Source: Bacteroidota bacterium
GTDB lineage: Bacteria; Bacteroidota; Bacteroidia; B-17B0; Aurantibacillaceae
Direction of reading: 5' to 3'
DNA length: 64,000 bases
NCBI GenBank assembly: GCA_030684395.1
Contig: JAUXTT010000004.1
Location: 124,001 to 188,000, forward strand
Below the pieces are notes generated by a model. That model had not been told where the DNA came from, ran no database searches, and worked only from the letters and a program-made list of their open reading frames with translations. Below are positions 27,411 through 35,517 of this stretch, piece by piece. Position 1 is the first letter of the stretch. Each line of letters begins with the position of its first letter. The position numbers and the translations under genes are program-made.

Positions 27411-27418
27411 CAAATATA
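27411..27418 (-). promoter_or_regulatory. -7 element of the ZIP transporter gene
   Basis: TATATTTG on the minus strand matches TAnnTTTG and lies 43 bp before the chosen ATG. No clear TTG -33 element is found at the right distance. Confidence 0.35.
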
Positions 27419-27543
27419 TCATTTTATAGATTAAAGCACTAATATTTACGATAAAGTTACATAATAAGGGCTGGTTTCGTATTGTTTTCGTTATAAGCAA
27501 GTTAAATCGATAGTTTAAATGAAAAAGTCCAACAAAAATTACG

Positions 27544-27551
27544 TACCTTTG
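27544..27551 (+). promoter_or_regulatory. -7 element of typA
   Basis: TACCTTTG followed by CGCCC is a strong Bacteroidota -7 element, 19 nt before the typA ATG. A TTG -33 element is not obvious. Confidence 0.45.
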
Positions 27552-27570
27552 CGCCCTTAAAAAATTATTA

Positions 27571-29379
27571 ATGTCTACAATTCGTAACATCGCTATTATT
27601 GCCCACGTTGACCACGGTAAAACTACTTTGGTTGACAAGATCCTGCACACCTGCAAATTATTTCGTGATAATCAGGAAACAGGAGAACTTATTTTGGATA
27701 ACAACGACCTTGAACGTGAGCGTGGTATTACCATTCTTGCTAAGAACGTTGCCGTAACTTACAAAGGACACAAGATCAACATTATTGATACTCCCGGTCA
27801 CGCCGATTTCGGTGGTGAAGTAGAGCGTGTATTGAACATGGCTGACGCAGTTGTATTGTTGGTGGATGCTTTTGAAGGTCCAATGCCTCAAACTCGTTTT
27901 GTATTACAAAAAGCTATCTCTCAAGGAAAAAAAGCTATCCTTGTTATTAATAAAGTTGATAAACCAAACTGTAAACCGGATGAGGTGCATGATATGGTTT
28001 TTGATTTGTTCTTTAACTTAAATGCAACTGAAGATCAATTGGATTTCCCTACTGTTTACGGTTCATCTAAACAAGGCTGGATGGGTCCGGATTGGAAAAC
28101 ACCCACTCAGGATATTACCTATTTATTAGATACCATCATTGAAAAAACTCCTATCGCCCCTATTCGTGAAGGATCTCTTCAATTACAAATAACTTCTTTA
28201 GATTATTCTTCTTTCATTGGTCGTATTGCTATCGGTCGTGTTTACAGAGGAACTATCAAAGAAAACAGCCCTGTTAGTGTTGTTAAACGTGACGGAAGTA
28301 TTGTAAAATCACGTATCAAAGATCTTTTTGTATTTGATGGTTTAGGAAAAACAAAAGTAACAGAAGTTATTGCAGGTGATATTTGCGCATTTACAGGTAT
28401 CGAAGGTTTTGAAATTGGTGATACAGTTGCTGATTTTGAAAAGCCTGAAGGTTTGCCAATCATTGCTATTGATGAGCCAACAATGAATATGTTGTTTACC
28501 ATCAACAACTCTCCTTTCTTTGGTAAAGATGGTAAATATGTAACATCACGTCACTTACGCGATCGTTTAATGAAAGAGTTAGAAAAAAACTTAGCATTAC
28601 GTGTTGAAGAAACAGGTTCTCCTGACTCCTATTTGGTTTATGGTCGTGGTATTCTCCATTTATCTGTATTGATAGAGACCATGCGTCGTGAGGGATATGA
28701 GTTACAAATAGGACAGCCACAGGTTATCGTTAAAGAAATTGACGGTAAAAAATGTGAACCAATGGAGGTATTAACAGTTGATTGCCCTGAAGAATCAACC
28801 AGTAAAGTAATTGATTTGGTTTCTCAGCGTAAAGGCGATATGCTGGTGATGCAACCAAAAGGTGATTTAGTTCACATGGAGTTTGAAATTCCTGCACGTG
28901 GTATCATTGGTTTACGTAATAATATTTTAACTGCAACAGCAGGTGAAGCAATTATGGCGCATCGTTTTAAAGCATATGAGCCTTGGAAAGGTCATATCCC
29001 TCAACGTATTGCGGGTGTTTTGATCAGCAAAGAAAAAGGGACCGCCGTTGCATATAGTATCGATAAATTACATGACAGAGGCAAATTCTTTATTGCAGCC
29101 GGTGAAGAAATTTACCCGGGAATGGTAATTGGTGAGCACATTCGTCCTGATGATTTAGTTGTAAACTTGTGTGGTGAGAAAAAACTAACCAACATGCGTG
29201 CAAGTGGAACTGATGAGAAAATGCGTATTGCACCTCCTATTAAATTCTCTTTGGAAGAATCAATGGAATACATTGCAAACGATGAGTATGTTGAGATCAC
29301 TCCAAACCATTTACGTATCCGTAAGATCGTTCTTGATGAGAACGAACGTAAACGTACACAGAAATCAGTAACAGCTTAG
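27571..29379 (+). CDS. typA: Translational GTPase TypA/BipA
   Basis: 602 aa. GTPase motifs are G1 AHVDHGKTT, G3 DTPGHADFGGEVERVL and G4 NKVDK; the EF-G-like domains II, III and V and the BipA-specific C-terminal domain follow (GRGILHLSVLIETMRREGYE, FEIPARGIIGLRN, KLTNMRASGTDEKMRIAPP). It binds the ribosome and helps assembly and stress adaptation. It is monocistronic: divergent from the ZIP gene and followed by an intrinsic terminator. It marks the left border of the cassette region. Confidence 0.97.
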   Translation: MSTIRNIAIIAHVDHGKTTLVDKILHTCKLFRDNQETGELILDNNDLERERGITILAKNVAVTYKGHKINIIDTPGHADFGGEVERVLNMADAVVLLVDAFEGPMPQTRFVLQKAISQGKKAILVINKVDKPNCKPDEVHDMVFDLFFNLNATEDQLDFPTVYGSSKQGWMGPDWKTPTQDITYLLDTIIEKTPIAPIREGSLQLQITSLDYSSFIGRIAIGRVYRGTIKENSPVSVVKRDGSIVKSRIKDLFVFDGLGKTKVTEVIAGDICAFTGIEGFEIGDTVADFEKPEGLPIIAIDEPTMNMLFTINNSPFFGKDGKYVTSRHLRDRLMKELEKNLALRVEETGSPDSYLVYGRGILHLSVLIETMRREGYELQIGQPQVIVKEIDGKKCEPMEVLTVDCPEESTSKVIDLVSQRKGDMLVMQPKGDLVHMEFEIPARGIIGLRNNILTATAGEAIMAHRFKAYEPWKGHIPQRIAGVLISKEKGTAVAYSIDKLHDRGKFFIAAGEEIYPGMVIGEHIRPDDLVVNLCGEKKLTNMRASGTDEKMRIAPPIKFSLEESMEYIANDEYVEITPNHLRIRKIVLDENERKRTQKSVTA

Positions 29380-29420
29380 GCTTCGTCCAAGCTCAGCCTG
29401 ACGCTGGATAATAATATAGA

Positions 29421-29451
29421 AGCCTCGCAATTTTCATTGCGAGGCTTTTTT
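29421..29451 (+). terminator. Rho-independent terminator after typA
   Basis: A perfect 10-bp stem AGCCTCGCAA / TTGCGAGGCT with a 6-nt loop is followed by five T residues. Confidence 0.9.
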
Positions 29452-29467
29452 GTTGGGAATGGTTTTG

Positions 29468-29549
29468 TATATTTGTTTTAGCGAGGCAACCAATTGTAAT
29501 TAATTACAAATACTTATAATTGGAACATGCGCTTAGCGAGAAGTTAGCT
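29468..29549 (+). other. Leading edge of the cassette array, possible attI-like or promoter region
   Basis: TATATTTG (29468-29475) fits a -7 element and could drive the first cassette. TTAGCGAG occurs twice as a direct repeat (29478-29485 and 29533-29540), a perfect palindrome TTGTAATTAATTACAA lies between (29494-29509), and GTTAGCTGC (29543-29551) marks the first cassette boundary. Unlike the later borders, no long hairpin precedes this GTT, as would be expected of an attI-like or terminal border rather than an attC site. No integrase gene is nearby, so this reading is tentative. Confidence 0.3.
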
Positions 29550-29557
29550 GCAACTAT

Positions 29558-30220
29558 ATGGACTTAAAAATTGGCATAGACATAAGAAAAGACGTTTTAT
29601 TAAGTGCCCTCTACGTTGAGGGATATGTTTCGCATTTTCTCGCCAGACTTCTTAACGTAAAGGATCCTGATAAATCAATGTCGTTCGGACACACAGGTAA
29701 AGCTTTATCCTTTAATCAAAAAGTAAACCTTCTAATTGACGTAGGAGCTTTAAAAAAAGAAGACCAGACTAAATTCATAACTTTTATGGAAATAAGGAAT
29801 CAGTTCATGCATAACATGAATGCAAAAACATATGAACTATGCTTTTCTTATATAAAAGGCAAGGACAAATTTCTTTTAGGTATGTATCCACAAAAGGCAA
29901 CACTGTCACCAGAGAAACAATTAGAGAAAGCCGTTTCCGAATTAACAAACGAAGTAACCAAACTTTCCATTTCAGTAATTGATAAGATAGCAGATAAGGG
30001 TGGACAAGAAGCCAAAGCCGCAATGTATAAAGATTTGTTTGAAATTTTGAAAGAGAGTATAGTTGAGGGAACAAAAACGATTGACAATATATCTGAAGAA
30101 ATAATAAAGAAAGGCGGAACTGTTTCATCAAAAACACTTAGTGGACTTGGCAAGACAGTGAGCCAGATAATCTTTCAGACGGCAAAGAAAAAACTTAACG
30201 AAAAGAATAGCAGCAGCTAA
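29558..30220 (+). CDS. Cassette 1: unknown protein with a HEPN-like motif
   Basis: 220 aa, soluble, no signal peptide. The first half is helical and contains EIRNQFMHN, with R80-(x4)-H85 matching the Rx4-6H motif of HEPN domains; the pattern also occurs in MltR/DUF4145-type proteins, so RNase activity is not established. The second half is a Lys-rich helical tail with a predicted coiled coil. The unit begins with GTTAGCTGC and ends with GCAGCTAAC, i.e. inverted copies. The stop codon lies in the attC-like element; a group II intron is inserted there, and joining the two flanks keeps the TAA (30218-30219 plus 32077). Confidence 0.65.
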   Translation: MDLKIGIDIRKDVLLSALYVEGYVSHFLARLLNVKDPDKSMSFGHTGKALSFNQKVNLLIDVGALKKEDQTKFITFMEIRNQFMHNMNAKTYELCFSYIKGKDKFLLGMYPQKATLSPEKQLEKAVSELTNEVTKLSISVIDKIADKGGQEAKAAMYKDLFEILKESIVEGTKTIDNISEEIIKKGGTVSSKTLSGLGKTVSQIIFQTAKKKLNEKNSSS

Positions 30221-32076
30221 TCGAGTAGACGGCCTCGCCTGAATTAACAGACGAGGTGCGCCTCTCACACCACTGTACGTACGGTTCTCGTATACAGCGG
30301 TTCATTAAATTGTGGAGCTACTTTTAAGTAATAATCCAGCATTGATTCGTATCCTTTCTTTTGCAACCGTTTTAAAGTTATTGTGGTTACTAAAATTGGA
30401 CTTTGTGCAACTCGCCACCCTCCCATTCGTGTTCTACTCCACGCATACGCATGATCTTTATCTACTCCTAAACGCATAAGGTTCTTCCTTTTCCGTTCAA
30501 TCTTTTTCCAATCATGCCATATACAGTAGCGCAAGCGGTTGCGCAACCAACTATCAAGTGTTTTGAGTTTGCCATAAATACTTCCCATTCGGAAATAGTT
30601 TATCCATCCCCGTTGCACTTCTTTTAGTTTGCGGGTTCGTTCAACTAAGCTACTTGGTGTAGTTTTGCGTGTAATGGTTTTGAGTTTTTGTTTTAAAGTT
30701 TTCCAGCTTTTATCGCTCACCACTATTTGATATTTACCCCTCACTCCTTTTTCATACGTGGGTACAAATTTACATCCCAGTATTTCAAAATTCACAGGTT
30801 TGCGTATGCCACTCTTTTCACGATTGATTTGCAATTTTAGTTTCTTCTGTAAAAACAGAAATACTTTGTTACCTATCTTTTTCGCTTCACTTTTACTCTT
30901 GGTATAAATACTAAAATCATCAGCATAGCGTACATACTTGTGTTGCCCTTTTTCCAACTCTTTATCCAGTTCATGTAGCATGATATTGGACAGGAGTGGA
31001 CTTAAAGGGCTTCCCTGTGGCACGCCCTTTCTGCGTTTTGTAAGTTTTCCATTTATTAAAATGGGGGCTCTTAACCATTTGCGAATTAGGCGCATTGTTG
31101 TGGGGCATTTAACTTTGTTGTACAACAATTGAAGTAGCAAACAATGGTCTACTTCGTCAAAGAAATTTTTCAAGTCGATATCAACGATATGTTGGTAGCC
31201 ATCGTGAATGTATTTCTGTGATTGTTGTATGCATTGGTGTGCATTTTTGTTCGGTCGAAATCCGTAGCTGTGTTCTTTAAATTCCACCTCAAATTTTAAG
31301 GTGATGGATTGCGTTACACATTGTTGAAGCCAACGGTCTACTACTGTCGGAATACCAAGCAGACGCATTTTTCCGTTGCTCTTTGGAATCGATACTCCTA
31401 AGATGGCTTGAGCATTGTATCTTCCTTTGTATAGTGCCATAGCTACTTCATCTCTGTGCTGTTTCACATAGCTTGTTAGCTCACTTAACTGCATACCATC
31501 CACTCCCGCAGAACCTTTGTTCTTTAGTACTTGTTGATATGCTAAGCGCATATTCCTTCGGTTGATTACATTTTCAATCATCTTTGGTTTACTCTTTTGT
31601 TTTACTCTGTTCCGCTTAACGCATGGCTTCCGCCTATGGCGGATCCATGCAGCATTTGGAACAATTTAATGTTCGGTCCTTCGCTGATTTGTGAGTCCTC
31701 CGATTTATTCATCGGCTCGTTGCTTTCAGCTACTATGACTTCTGCTGACTTCTTTCTCGTTAGCCCGTAACGTGAAAGATCTCCCCCGGTAAGATAAATA
31801 GCCTTCAGTTTATTCCTGCTGCATCTACATAACATCGCTTTTGTATTCTTCGGACTTCGATATGGTGTGCTATCTTATCCACGATATTTTGCCTCATATA
31901 CAGTTTCTGTTCGTCAGTACAAACTTTTGTAGTCTCGCTTACTTCAGATATAACATCACTATTATCACCCTTGCGACTTACTAATGCTTCGAGTTGTTAA
32001 TTCGCGCATAAGAGATTTTCACTCTCTGGCTTCTCTATTTAATTTTAAAGAACTATATTTATCATTCAGGGCACAC
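30220..32076 (-). mobile_element. Group II intron inserted in an attC-like site (opposite strand)
   Basis: Read on the minus strand, the 5' end is GTGTGCCCTG (32076 downward), matching GUGYG, and the 3' end is CTACTCGAT (30220). A domain V candidate is at 30269-30301: ACCGCTGTA pairs with TACAGTGGT, with a two-base CG bulge and a small capped helix. A domain VI hairpin follows (CCTCGTCTG / CAGGCGAGG). The apparent catalytic triad is CGC, as known for group IIC introns. Flanking exons join as GCGCTGT/TAGCTGC. The intron is 1857 nt; 31582-32076 is its noncoding 5' half. The exact 5' base could be 2 nt off. Confidence 0.8.
30265..31581 (-). CDS. ltrA: Group II intron reverse transcriptase/maturase
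   Basis: 438 aa. RT motifs are in order: NKGSAGVDG (RT0/1 region), IPKSNGKMRLLGIPTVVDRWLQQ, EHSYGFRPNKNAHQCI, IVDIDLKNFFDEVDH, GVPQGSPLSPLLSNIMLHELD, and the catalytic YADD (VRYADDFSIY). Maturase (X) and GIIM-type sequence follows (KEVQRGWINYFRMG, LRNRLRYCIWHDWKK). There is no HNH endonuclease domain, as in several bacterial classes including IIC. The last ~11 codons lie inside the domain V sequence, with the UGA just after it. It acts on its own intron, for splicing and retromobility. Confidence 0.93.
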   Translation of the reverse strand: MIENVINRRNMRLAYQQVLKNKGSAGVDGMQLSELTSYVKQHRDEVAMALYKGRYNAQAILGVSIPKSNGKMRLLGIPTVVDRWLQQCVTQSITLKFEVEFKEHSYGFRPNKNAHQCIQQSQKYIHDGYQHIVDIDLKNFFDEVDHCLLLQLLYNKVKCPTTMRLIRKWLRAPILINGKLTKRRKGVPQGSPLSPLLSNIMLHELDKELEKGQHKYVRYADDFSIYTKSKSEAKKIGNKVFLFLQKKLKLQINREKSGIRKPVNFEILGCKFVPTYEKGVRGKYQIVVSDKSWKTLKQKLKTITRKTTPSSLVERTRKLKEVQRGWINYFRMGSIYGKLKTLDSWLRNRLRYCIWHDWKKIERKRKNLMRLGVDKDHAYAWSRTRMGGWRVAQSPILVTTITLKRLQKKGYESMLDYYLKVAPQFNEPLYTRTVRTVV

Positions 32077-32154
32077 ACAGCGCACAAGCGCCAAGCGGCG
32101 AAAAATTATTATATTTGAGAACGCCGCCTGCGCCTGTGCGCAAAACGTTAGTGG
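32077..32154 (+). repeat. attC-like site 1 (right part; left end separated by the group II intron)
   Basis: With the intron removed, the element runs from GCTAAC (left part at 30216-30219) through a long GC-rich hairpin (arms 32080-32100 and 32122-32141, ~20 bp with a few bulges, AT-rich loop) to AAAAC-GTTAGTGG (GTT at 32147). CTAAC and GTTAG are complementary, as the R'' and R' boxes of attC sites are. Total length would be about 83 bp, in the known attC range. Confidence 0.65.
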
Positions 32155-32176
32155 TAATTAAATTCAACAGAAAGAC

Positions 32177-33166
32177 ATGACTAAAATTAAAACAACAATA
32201 TTAATAGTATGCTTAATATCTTGCACCTTCAGAGGTTTTACCCAGTGTGCTGACAAGTATATTAATAATCGATTCGGTGTTGAAATTTGTAACAATTCAA
32301 ACTGGGAAATAAAGGAGCAGCTTCCATATATACTTGTAAAGTCAAACGGAATCAACGTATCAATTTATGCTGAACGATATAGCGGGGACTTAACAGCAAA
32401 GGAGATTTGGCAAACTTCATATGAGCAAGAAAAAAAGGAGAACTCAGATTTGGAATTGAAAAACCAAGAAACGATAAAAATTGATTCTATTCAAGCTTAC
32501 CTTGGAATAACTTACTTATTTCCGATTAATACCGATGCCAAGATGAGAAAGGAAACTCATAATATATCGGTTATTTTTTTGTTTAACGGTTTGAAATATG
32601 TAATAAATAATAACTGTTATTCGAATGACTGTGCTTTAAATGAAAAAATGGTTCGGGACATCATTTCAAACCTAACACTAATTAAGGAAGGCCCTATAGT
32701 TTTGACAAATGAGGAAAAAAAACAAATCACTGTATTGGGTAATAATTTATTCAACTCGTTTAAAAAAGCTGAAATCAATAGTTTTCAAAAACTCTTGATA
32801 AACAAGAAAAACATGAATGAGGGTATAGAACTCAACATGAAAGACAAGGAAATGAAAGTCAGATTTGCCAAAATAATTAATGAAAATTGGGAGGAGGCCT
32901 TCAGTCTATTTGTCACGAAGAGCGAAGAATCTTTTAAAGCCTTATCAGAAGATGGAAACAAACTAAAAATCAAATGGTCTAAAATTGAATTTATAAGTTT
33001 CACTTATGAACCTCATTCTGGAATACCCGACATGAAAAGTGTTTCTGGAATTATGACTTTTAAGTTTTCAGAAAAAAACTACGCAATTAAAATTAAAGAC
33101 ATAATATTATTAAAAGACGGTTGGTATATAGTGGAGCTTAAAGACAAACAATTGCGACAAAATTAA
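32177..33166 (+). CDS. Cassette 2: secreted protein of unknown function
   Basis: 329 aa with a signal peptide (ILIVCLISCTFRGFTQ). The mature part has two similar-sized regions separated near residue 175; the second (LGNNLFNSFKKAEINSFQKLLINKK...) looks like an alpha+beta domain with a final GWYIVELK strand, reminiscent of nuclear-transport-factor-like folds. I do not recognise a family. It is flanked by GTTAGTGGTAATTAA (32147) and its near-exact inverse TTAACTACCACTAAC (33163-33177); the stop codon lies in the latter. Confidence 0.65.
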   Translation: MTKIKTTILIVCLISCTFRGFTQCADKYINNRFGVEICNNSNWEIKEQLPYILVKSNGINVSIYAERYSGDLTAKEIWQTSYEQEKKENSDLELKNQETIKIDSIQAYLGITYLFPINTDAKMRKETHNISVIFLFNGLKYVINNNCYSNDCALNEKMVRDIISNLTLIKEGPIVLTNEEKKQITVLGNNLFNSFKKAEINSFQKLLINKKNMNEGIELNMKDKEMKVRFAKIINENWEEAFSLFVTKSEESFKALSEDGNKLKIKWSKIEFISFTYEPHSGIPDMKSVSGIMTFKFSEKNYAIKIKDIILLKDGWYIVELKDKQLRQN

Positions 33167-33304
33167 CTACCACTAACACGGGTTTTGCATCAGGTGGGCC
33201 GACGTGCAAATTCGAAGCTTTGTGCTTCTATTGAACTTTAGTAATAAATTGAACCTTTGTGCTCCGAAACCCGCCCGAACGCAAAGCCCAAAAACGTTGG
33301 CGGT
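33163..33304 (+). repeat. attC-like site 2
   Basis: It runs from CCACTAAC (33170-33177) to GTTGGCGG (33296-33303). Outer arms GGGTTTTGC (33180-33188) and GCAAAGCCC (33281-33289) pair with one bulge, and GGGC (33196-33199) pairs with GCCC (33273-33276). The interior is long and AT-rich and contains TTTGTGCTCCGAAA, also present in site 5. A reading frame through this region on the minus strand (33173-33394) is not a gene. Confidence 0.65.
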
Positions 33305-33313
33305 AATTTGAAA

Positions 33314-34036
33314 ATGACAAAAAAAACGAAATATACAGAGAACGACATTAAGAGTGTAGATACTTCCGAATGGTTCAAAATAAGACTTTTTCAAAATGCT
33401 GAAATTGACACTTTATATGTGATTATGGGATGTTTACAAGAATATTTCGGTGGTTATTCCTTAGATGAAGAAACAGTTGATGTGTTTTTTGTGGATGAAT
33501 TTGAAAAAGCCAAAATATTTCAAGGTATTTGTGAGCATTACTTGAAATCATTAAATACAGAAAGTGACATTAAGTTAATAAAAACAGAAACTGGACATTC
33601 TTATTTACAATCAAAAATTATTTGTAGAAAACTAAAGGAACATTTTTCTTATCAAGAACTGGATTTTTTGAATCATAAGTGCTATCGATTATCAGAAGAA
33701 AATGATTTATTCAAAACAGCAGAACAACTATATGGAGACAGAAACAAAATGTTCAATTTTAAGAGATATAGTTATTTGTTAGGTGTTCTAATAAAGAATA
33801 AATTGGAAAATAAACCTGCGATTAATTTTGCAAATGCTGGACACAAGGCTGAATTGGCTATTAAGATTTTAAAAGAATTTGATGCTTTTGGAGAAGATAC
33901 TTTTAGAGTGGACTATTTTTTTAGAGTTCCACACGTAACAAGAATTACATTGTCTGACAATAATGCAATTTGGTCCGAATTAGACGAATATAAAAAACGA
34001 ATAAAAACTACCGCCAACAGCGGGTATAAGAAATAG
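33314..34036 (+). CDS. Cassette 3: unknown soluble protein
   Basis: 240 aa from the ATG at 33314; a TTG at 33257 would lie inside the attC-like site and is rejected. It starts with a Lys-rich segment, then WFKIRLFQNAEIDTLYVIMGCLQEYFGG and mixed alpha/beta sequence with no motif I recognise; no signal peptide or membrane helix. The last residues (TTANSGYKK) are encoded by the next attC-like site, so insertion or recombination can alter the C-terminus. Ends: GTTGGCGGTAA at the start and CTACCGCCAAC near the stop, inverted copies. Confidence 0.6.
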   Translation: MTKKTKYTENDIKSVDTSEWFKIRLFQNAEIDTLYVIMGCLQEYFGGYSLDEETVDVFFVDEFEKAKIFQGICEHYLKSLNTESDIKLIKTETGHSYLQSKIICRKLKEHFSYQELDFLNHKCYRLSEENDLFKTAEQLYGDRNKMFNFKRYSYLLGVLIKNKLENKPAINFANAGHKAELAIKILKEFDAFGEDTFRVDYFFRVPHVTRITLSDNNAIWSELDEYKKRIKTTANSGYKK

Positions 34037-34146
34037 CGGGTACAGTGCTAATTCAAACATCCGTGCTTTTAATAAAGTTCGGCACCAAACCGAAAGTGAA
34101 GTGCTTTTTAATCCGCTAATTCTCATACACGCAAACCGTTGTGCGC
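34008..34146 (+). repeat. attC-like site 3
   Basis: It runs from CCGCCAAC (34011-34018) to GTTGTGCGC (34138-34146). Arms AGCGGGTATAAGAAATAGCGG (34019-34039) and CCGCTAATTCTCATACACGC (34113-34132) pair over most of their length with extrahelical bases. Interior stretches such as GTGCTAATTCAAACAT resemble site 5. The overlapping gene end is included. Confidence 0.6.
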
Positions 34147-34183
34147 AACCCTTACAGACAGTAACTCTAAACAAAATTATAAA

Positions 34184-35263
34184 ATGAAAATATTGAATTC
34201 ACTTTTGCTTGCAATTATTTTGACAAATAGCGTTTATTCTCAAACAATAAATACTGACGCTGTTAATAGGTTTTGGACAGTCGTTGAGTTGCTTAAATCT
34301 GATAAGCCCTTAACAGATTCTTTGTGGAATTTTTATTATAGCGTTCAAGGGAATAAAGTTTATATGGATAATAATAGAAGTGAAGAGAATGTTGCGGCAC
34401 ATCGTAAATATTTAGAATTCCTTTTTAAACCAAGTTTAACTGATTCACTAAAAAACATAGAGTCTAATATTAAGAATTTTGAAAATGACGATATTTTTCA
34501 AAATTTATATTTTATAAAATCAAATGAGCAAAAGCTTAAAGAATATTCAAAAGAAATACAAAAGCCAGCGTATTTAGAAACAAGTATTAAACTTGCTAAA
34601 AAATATTTACCAAAAAATAAGTACAATAAAATCCCAAAGAATTTGACGGTCTATATAATGGCAATGACATACGATGCAGCTGTTCAAGACAGTAGTATGT
34701 ATTTTGGAATATCTTGCGTTTATGATTTAGATAGATTTCAAAAGGGCTCTGTTGCAGCTCACGAACTTCATCATATATTGCGAAAAAACAAAGAATTTAA
34801 AATCAAATTATCCCCAAGAGACTCTGCAACCGTAGATATCGTTGACCAAGTGAATAACGAAGGTTGTGCTGACTTAATTGATAAAACAGTTTTCATTGAA
34901 AATGCAGAAAAAATAGCCATTGGAAATGCTATAAAAAATTGGTTAATTAGTGAAGCCGACAATACAATAAAAAAAATAGATTCTTGCTTTATTGTTAATT
35001 CACTTTCAATAAAAGAGTTTACTAATTCCAAAGAATTTAGAAAAATTACAAATTATTCAAGTGGACATATACCAGGGTTTTATATGGTAGACATTATTAA
35101 ACGAAATGGTTATATGAGTGAGTTGATAAGTGTTAATGACAACCCTTTTAATTTCTTTTACATTTACAATAAAGCAGCAAAGAAAGACAAATTGAAACCT
35201 TCTACATTCAGTCAACAAACAATTGAATACCTAAAAAAAATAGAAAGTAAGTTGCAAATGTGA
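34184..35263 (+). CDS. Cassette 4: secreted putative zinc protease with HExxH (DUF5700-like)
   Basis: 359 aa from the ATG at 34184; an upstream TTG start lies in the cassette border. A signal peptide ends at VYSQT. The mature protein is helical and has VAAHELHHIL (H193-E194-x-x-H197), a zincin HExxH motif, followed ~30 residues later by NNEGCADLID, whose Glu could be the third zinc ligand. This order matches DUF5700-type putative Zn-dependent proteases. Substrate is unknown. The cassette ends are GTTGTGCGC at the start and GCGCACAAC after the stop. Confidence 0.7.
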   Translation: MKILNSLLLAIILTNSVYSQTINTDAVNRFWTVVELLKSDKPLTDSLWNFYYSVQGNKVYMDNNRSEENVAAHRKYLEFLFKPSLTDSLKNIESNIKNFENDDIFQNLYFIKSNEQKLKEYSKEIQKPAYLETSIKLAKKYLPKNKYNKIPKNLTVYIMAMTYDAAVQDSSMYFGISCVYDLDRFQKGSVAAHELHHILRKNKEFKIKLSPRDSATVDIVDQVNNEGCADLIDKTVFIENAEKIAIGNAIKNWLISEADNTIKKIDSCFIVNSLSIKEFTNSKEFRKITNYSSGHIPGFYMVDIIKRNGYMSELISVNDNPFNFFYIYNKAAKKDKLKPSTFSQQTIEYLKKIESKLQM

Positions 35264-35265
35264 AG

Positions 35266-35471
35266 GTAGGGCAGCGCACAACAGCACCTAAAAAAATGCG
35301 GGAGGAAGTATAAGTTTTTTGCCTACAAGTTGCCGCTTCGCGGAAGTTTGTTATTTTTATGTAGGCAAAAAAGAGTACAGTATTTCGGCAACTAATTAAT
35401 ATTGTGTGGGTAGAAAACATTTCGGTTTCAAAACCGCACTTCTTTTAGCTCCAAACCGCTATAAGCAACCC
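35266..35471 (+). repeat. attC-like site 4 (long)
   Basis: It runs from GCGCACAAC (35274-35282) to a degenerate GCTATAAGC (35458-35466, GCT instead of GTT). Outer arms GCACCTAAAAAAATGCGG (35284-35301) and CCGCACTTCTTTTAGC (from 35434) pair well. Nested inside is a perfect 13-bp stem TTTTTTGCCTACA (from 35315) / TGTAGGCAAAAAA (35360-35372) with an inner CCGC/GCGG hairpin. At about 190 bp it is longer than typical attC sites, so the nested hairpin may be a later insertion. Confidence 0.55.
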
Positions 35472-35517
35472 TAATAAGACAACACGGTAACAAACTGACA
35501 ACAAAAGAATAGAACAA

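Noticed and set aside
27369-27656. Longer N-terminus for the ZIP transporter
   Set aside because: It would overlap typA and both promoters, and the added sequence is unlike a transporter N-terminus.
31602-31835. 77-codon frame upstream of the reverse transcriptase
   Set aside because: It lies in the structured 5' part of the group II intron RNA and is not protein-like.
33257-33313. Upstream TTG start for cassette 3 (and similarly 34139 for cassette 4)
   Set aside because: Both would begin inside the recombination-like sites; downstream ATGs at 33314 and 34184 give natural protein starts.
33173-33394. 73-codon minus-strand frame over attC-like site 2
   Set aside because: It is a translation of the hairpin and the start of cassette 3; its existence follows from the repeat.
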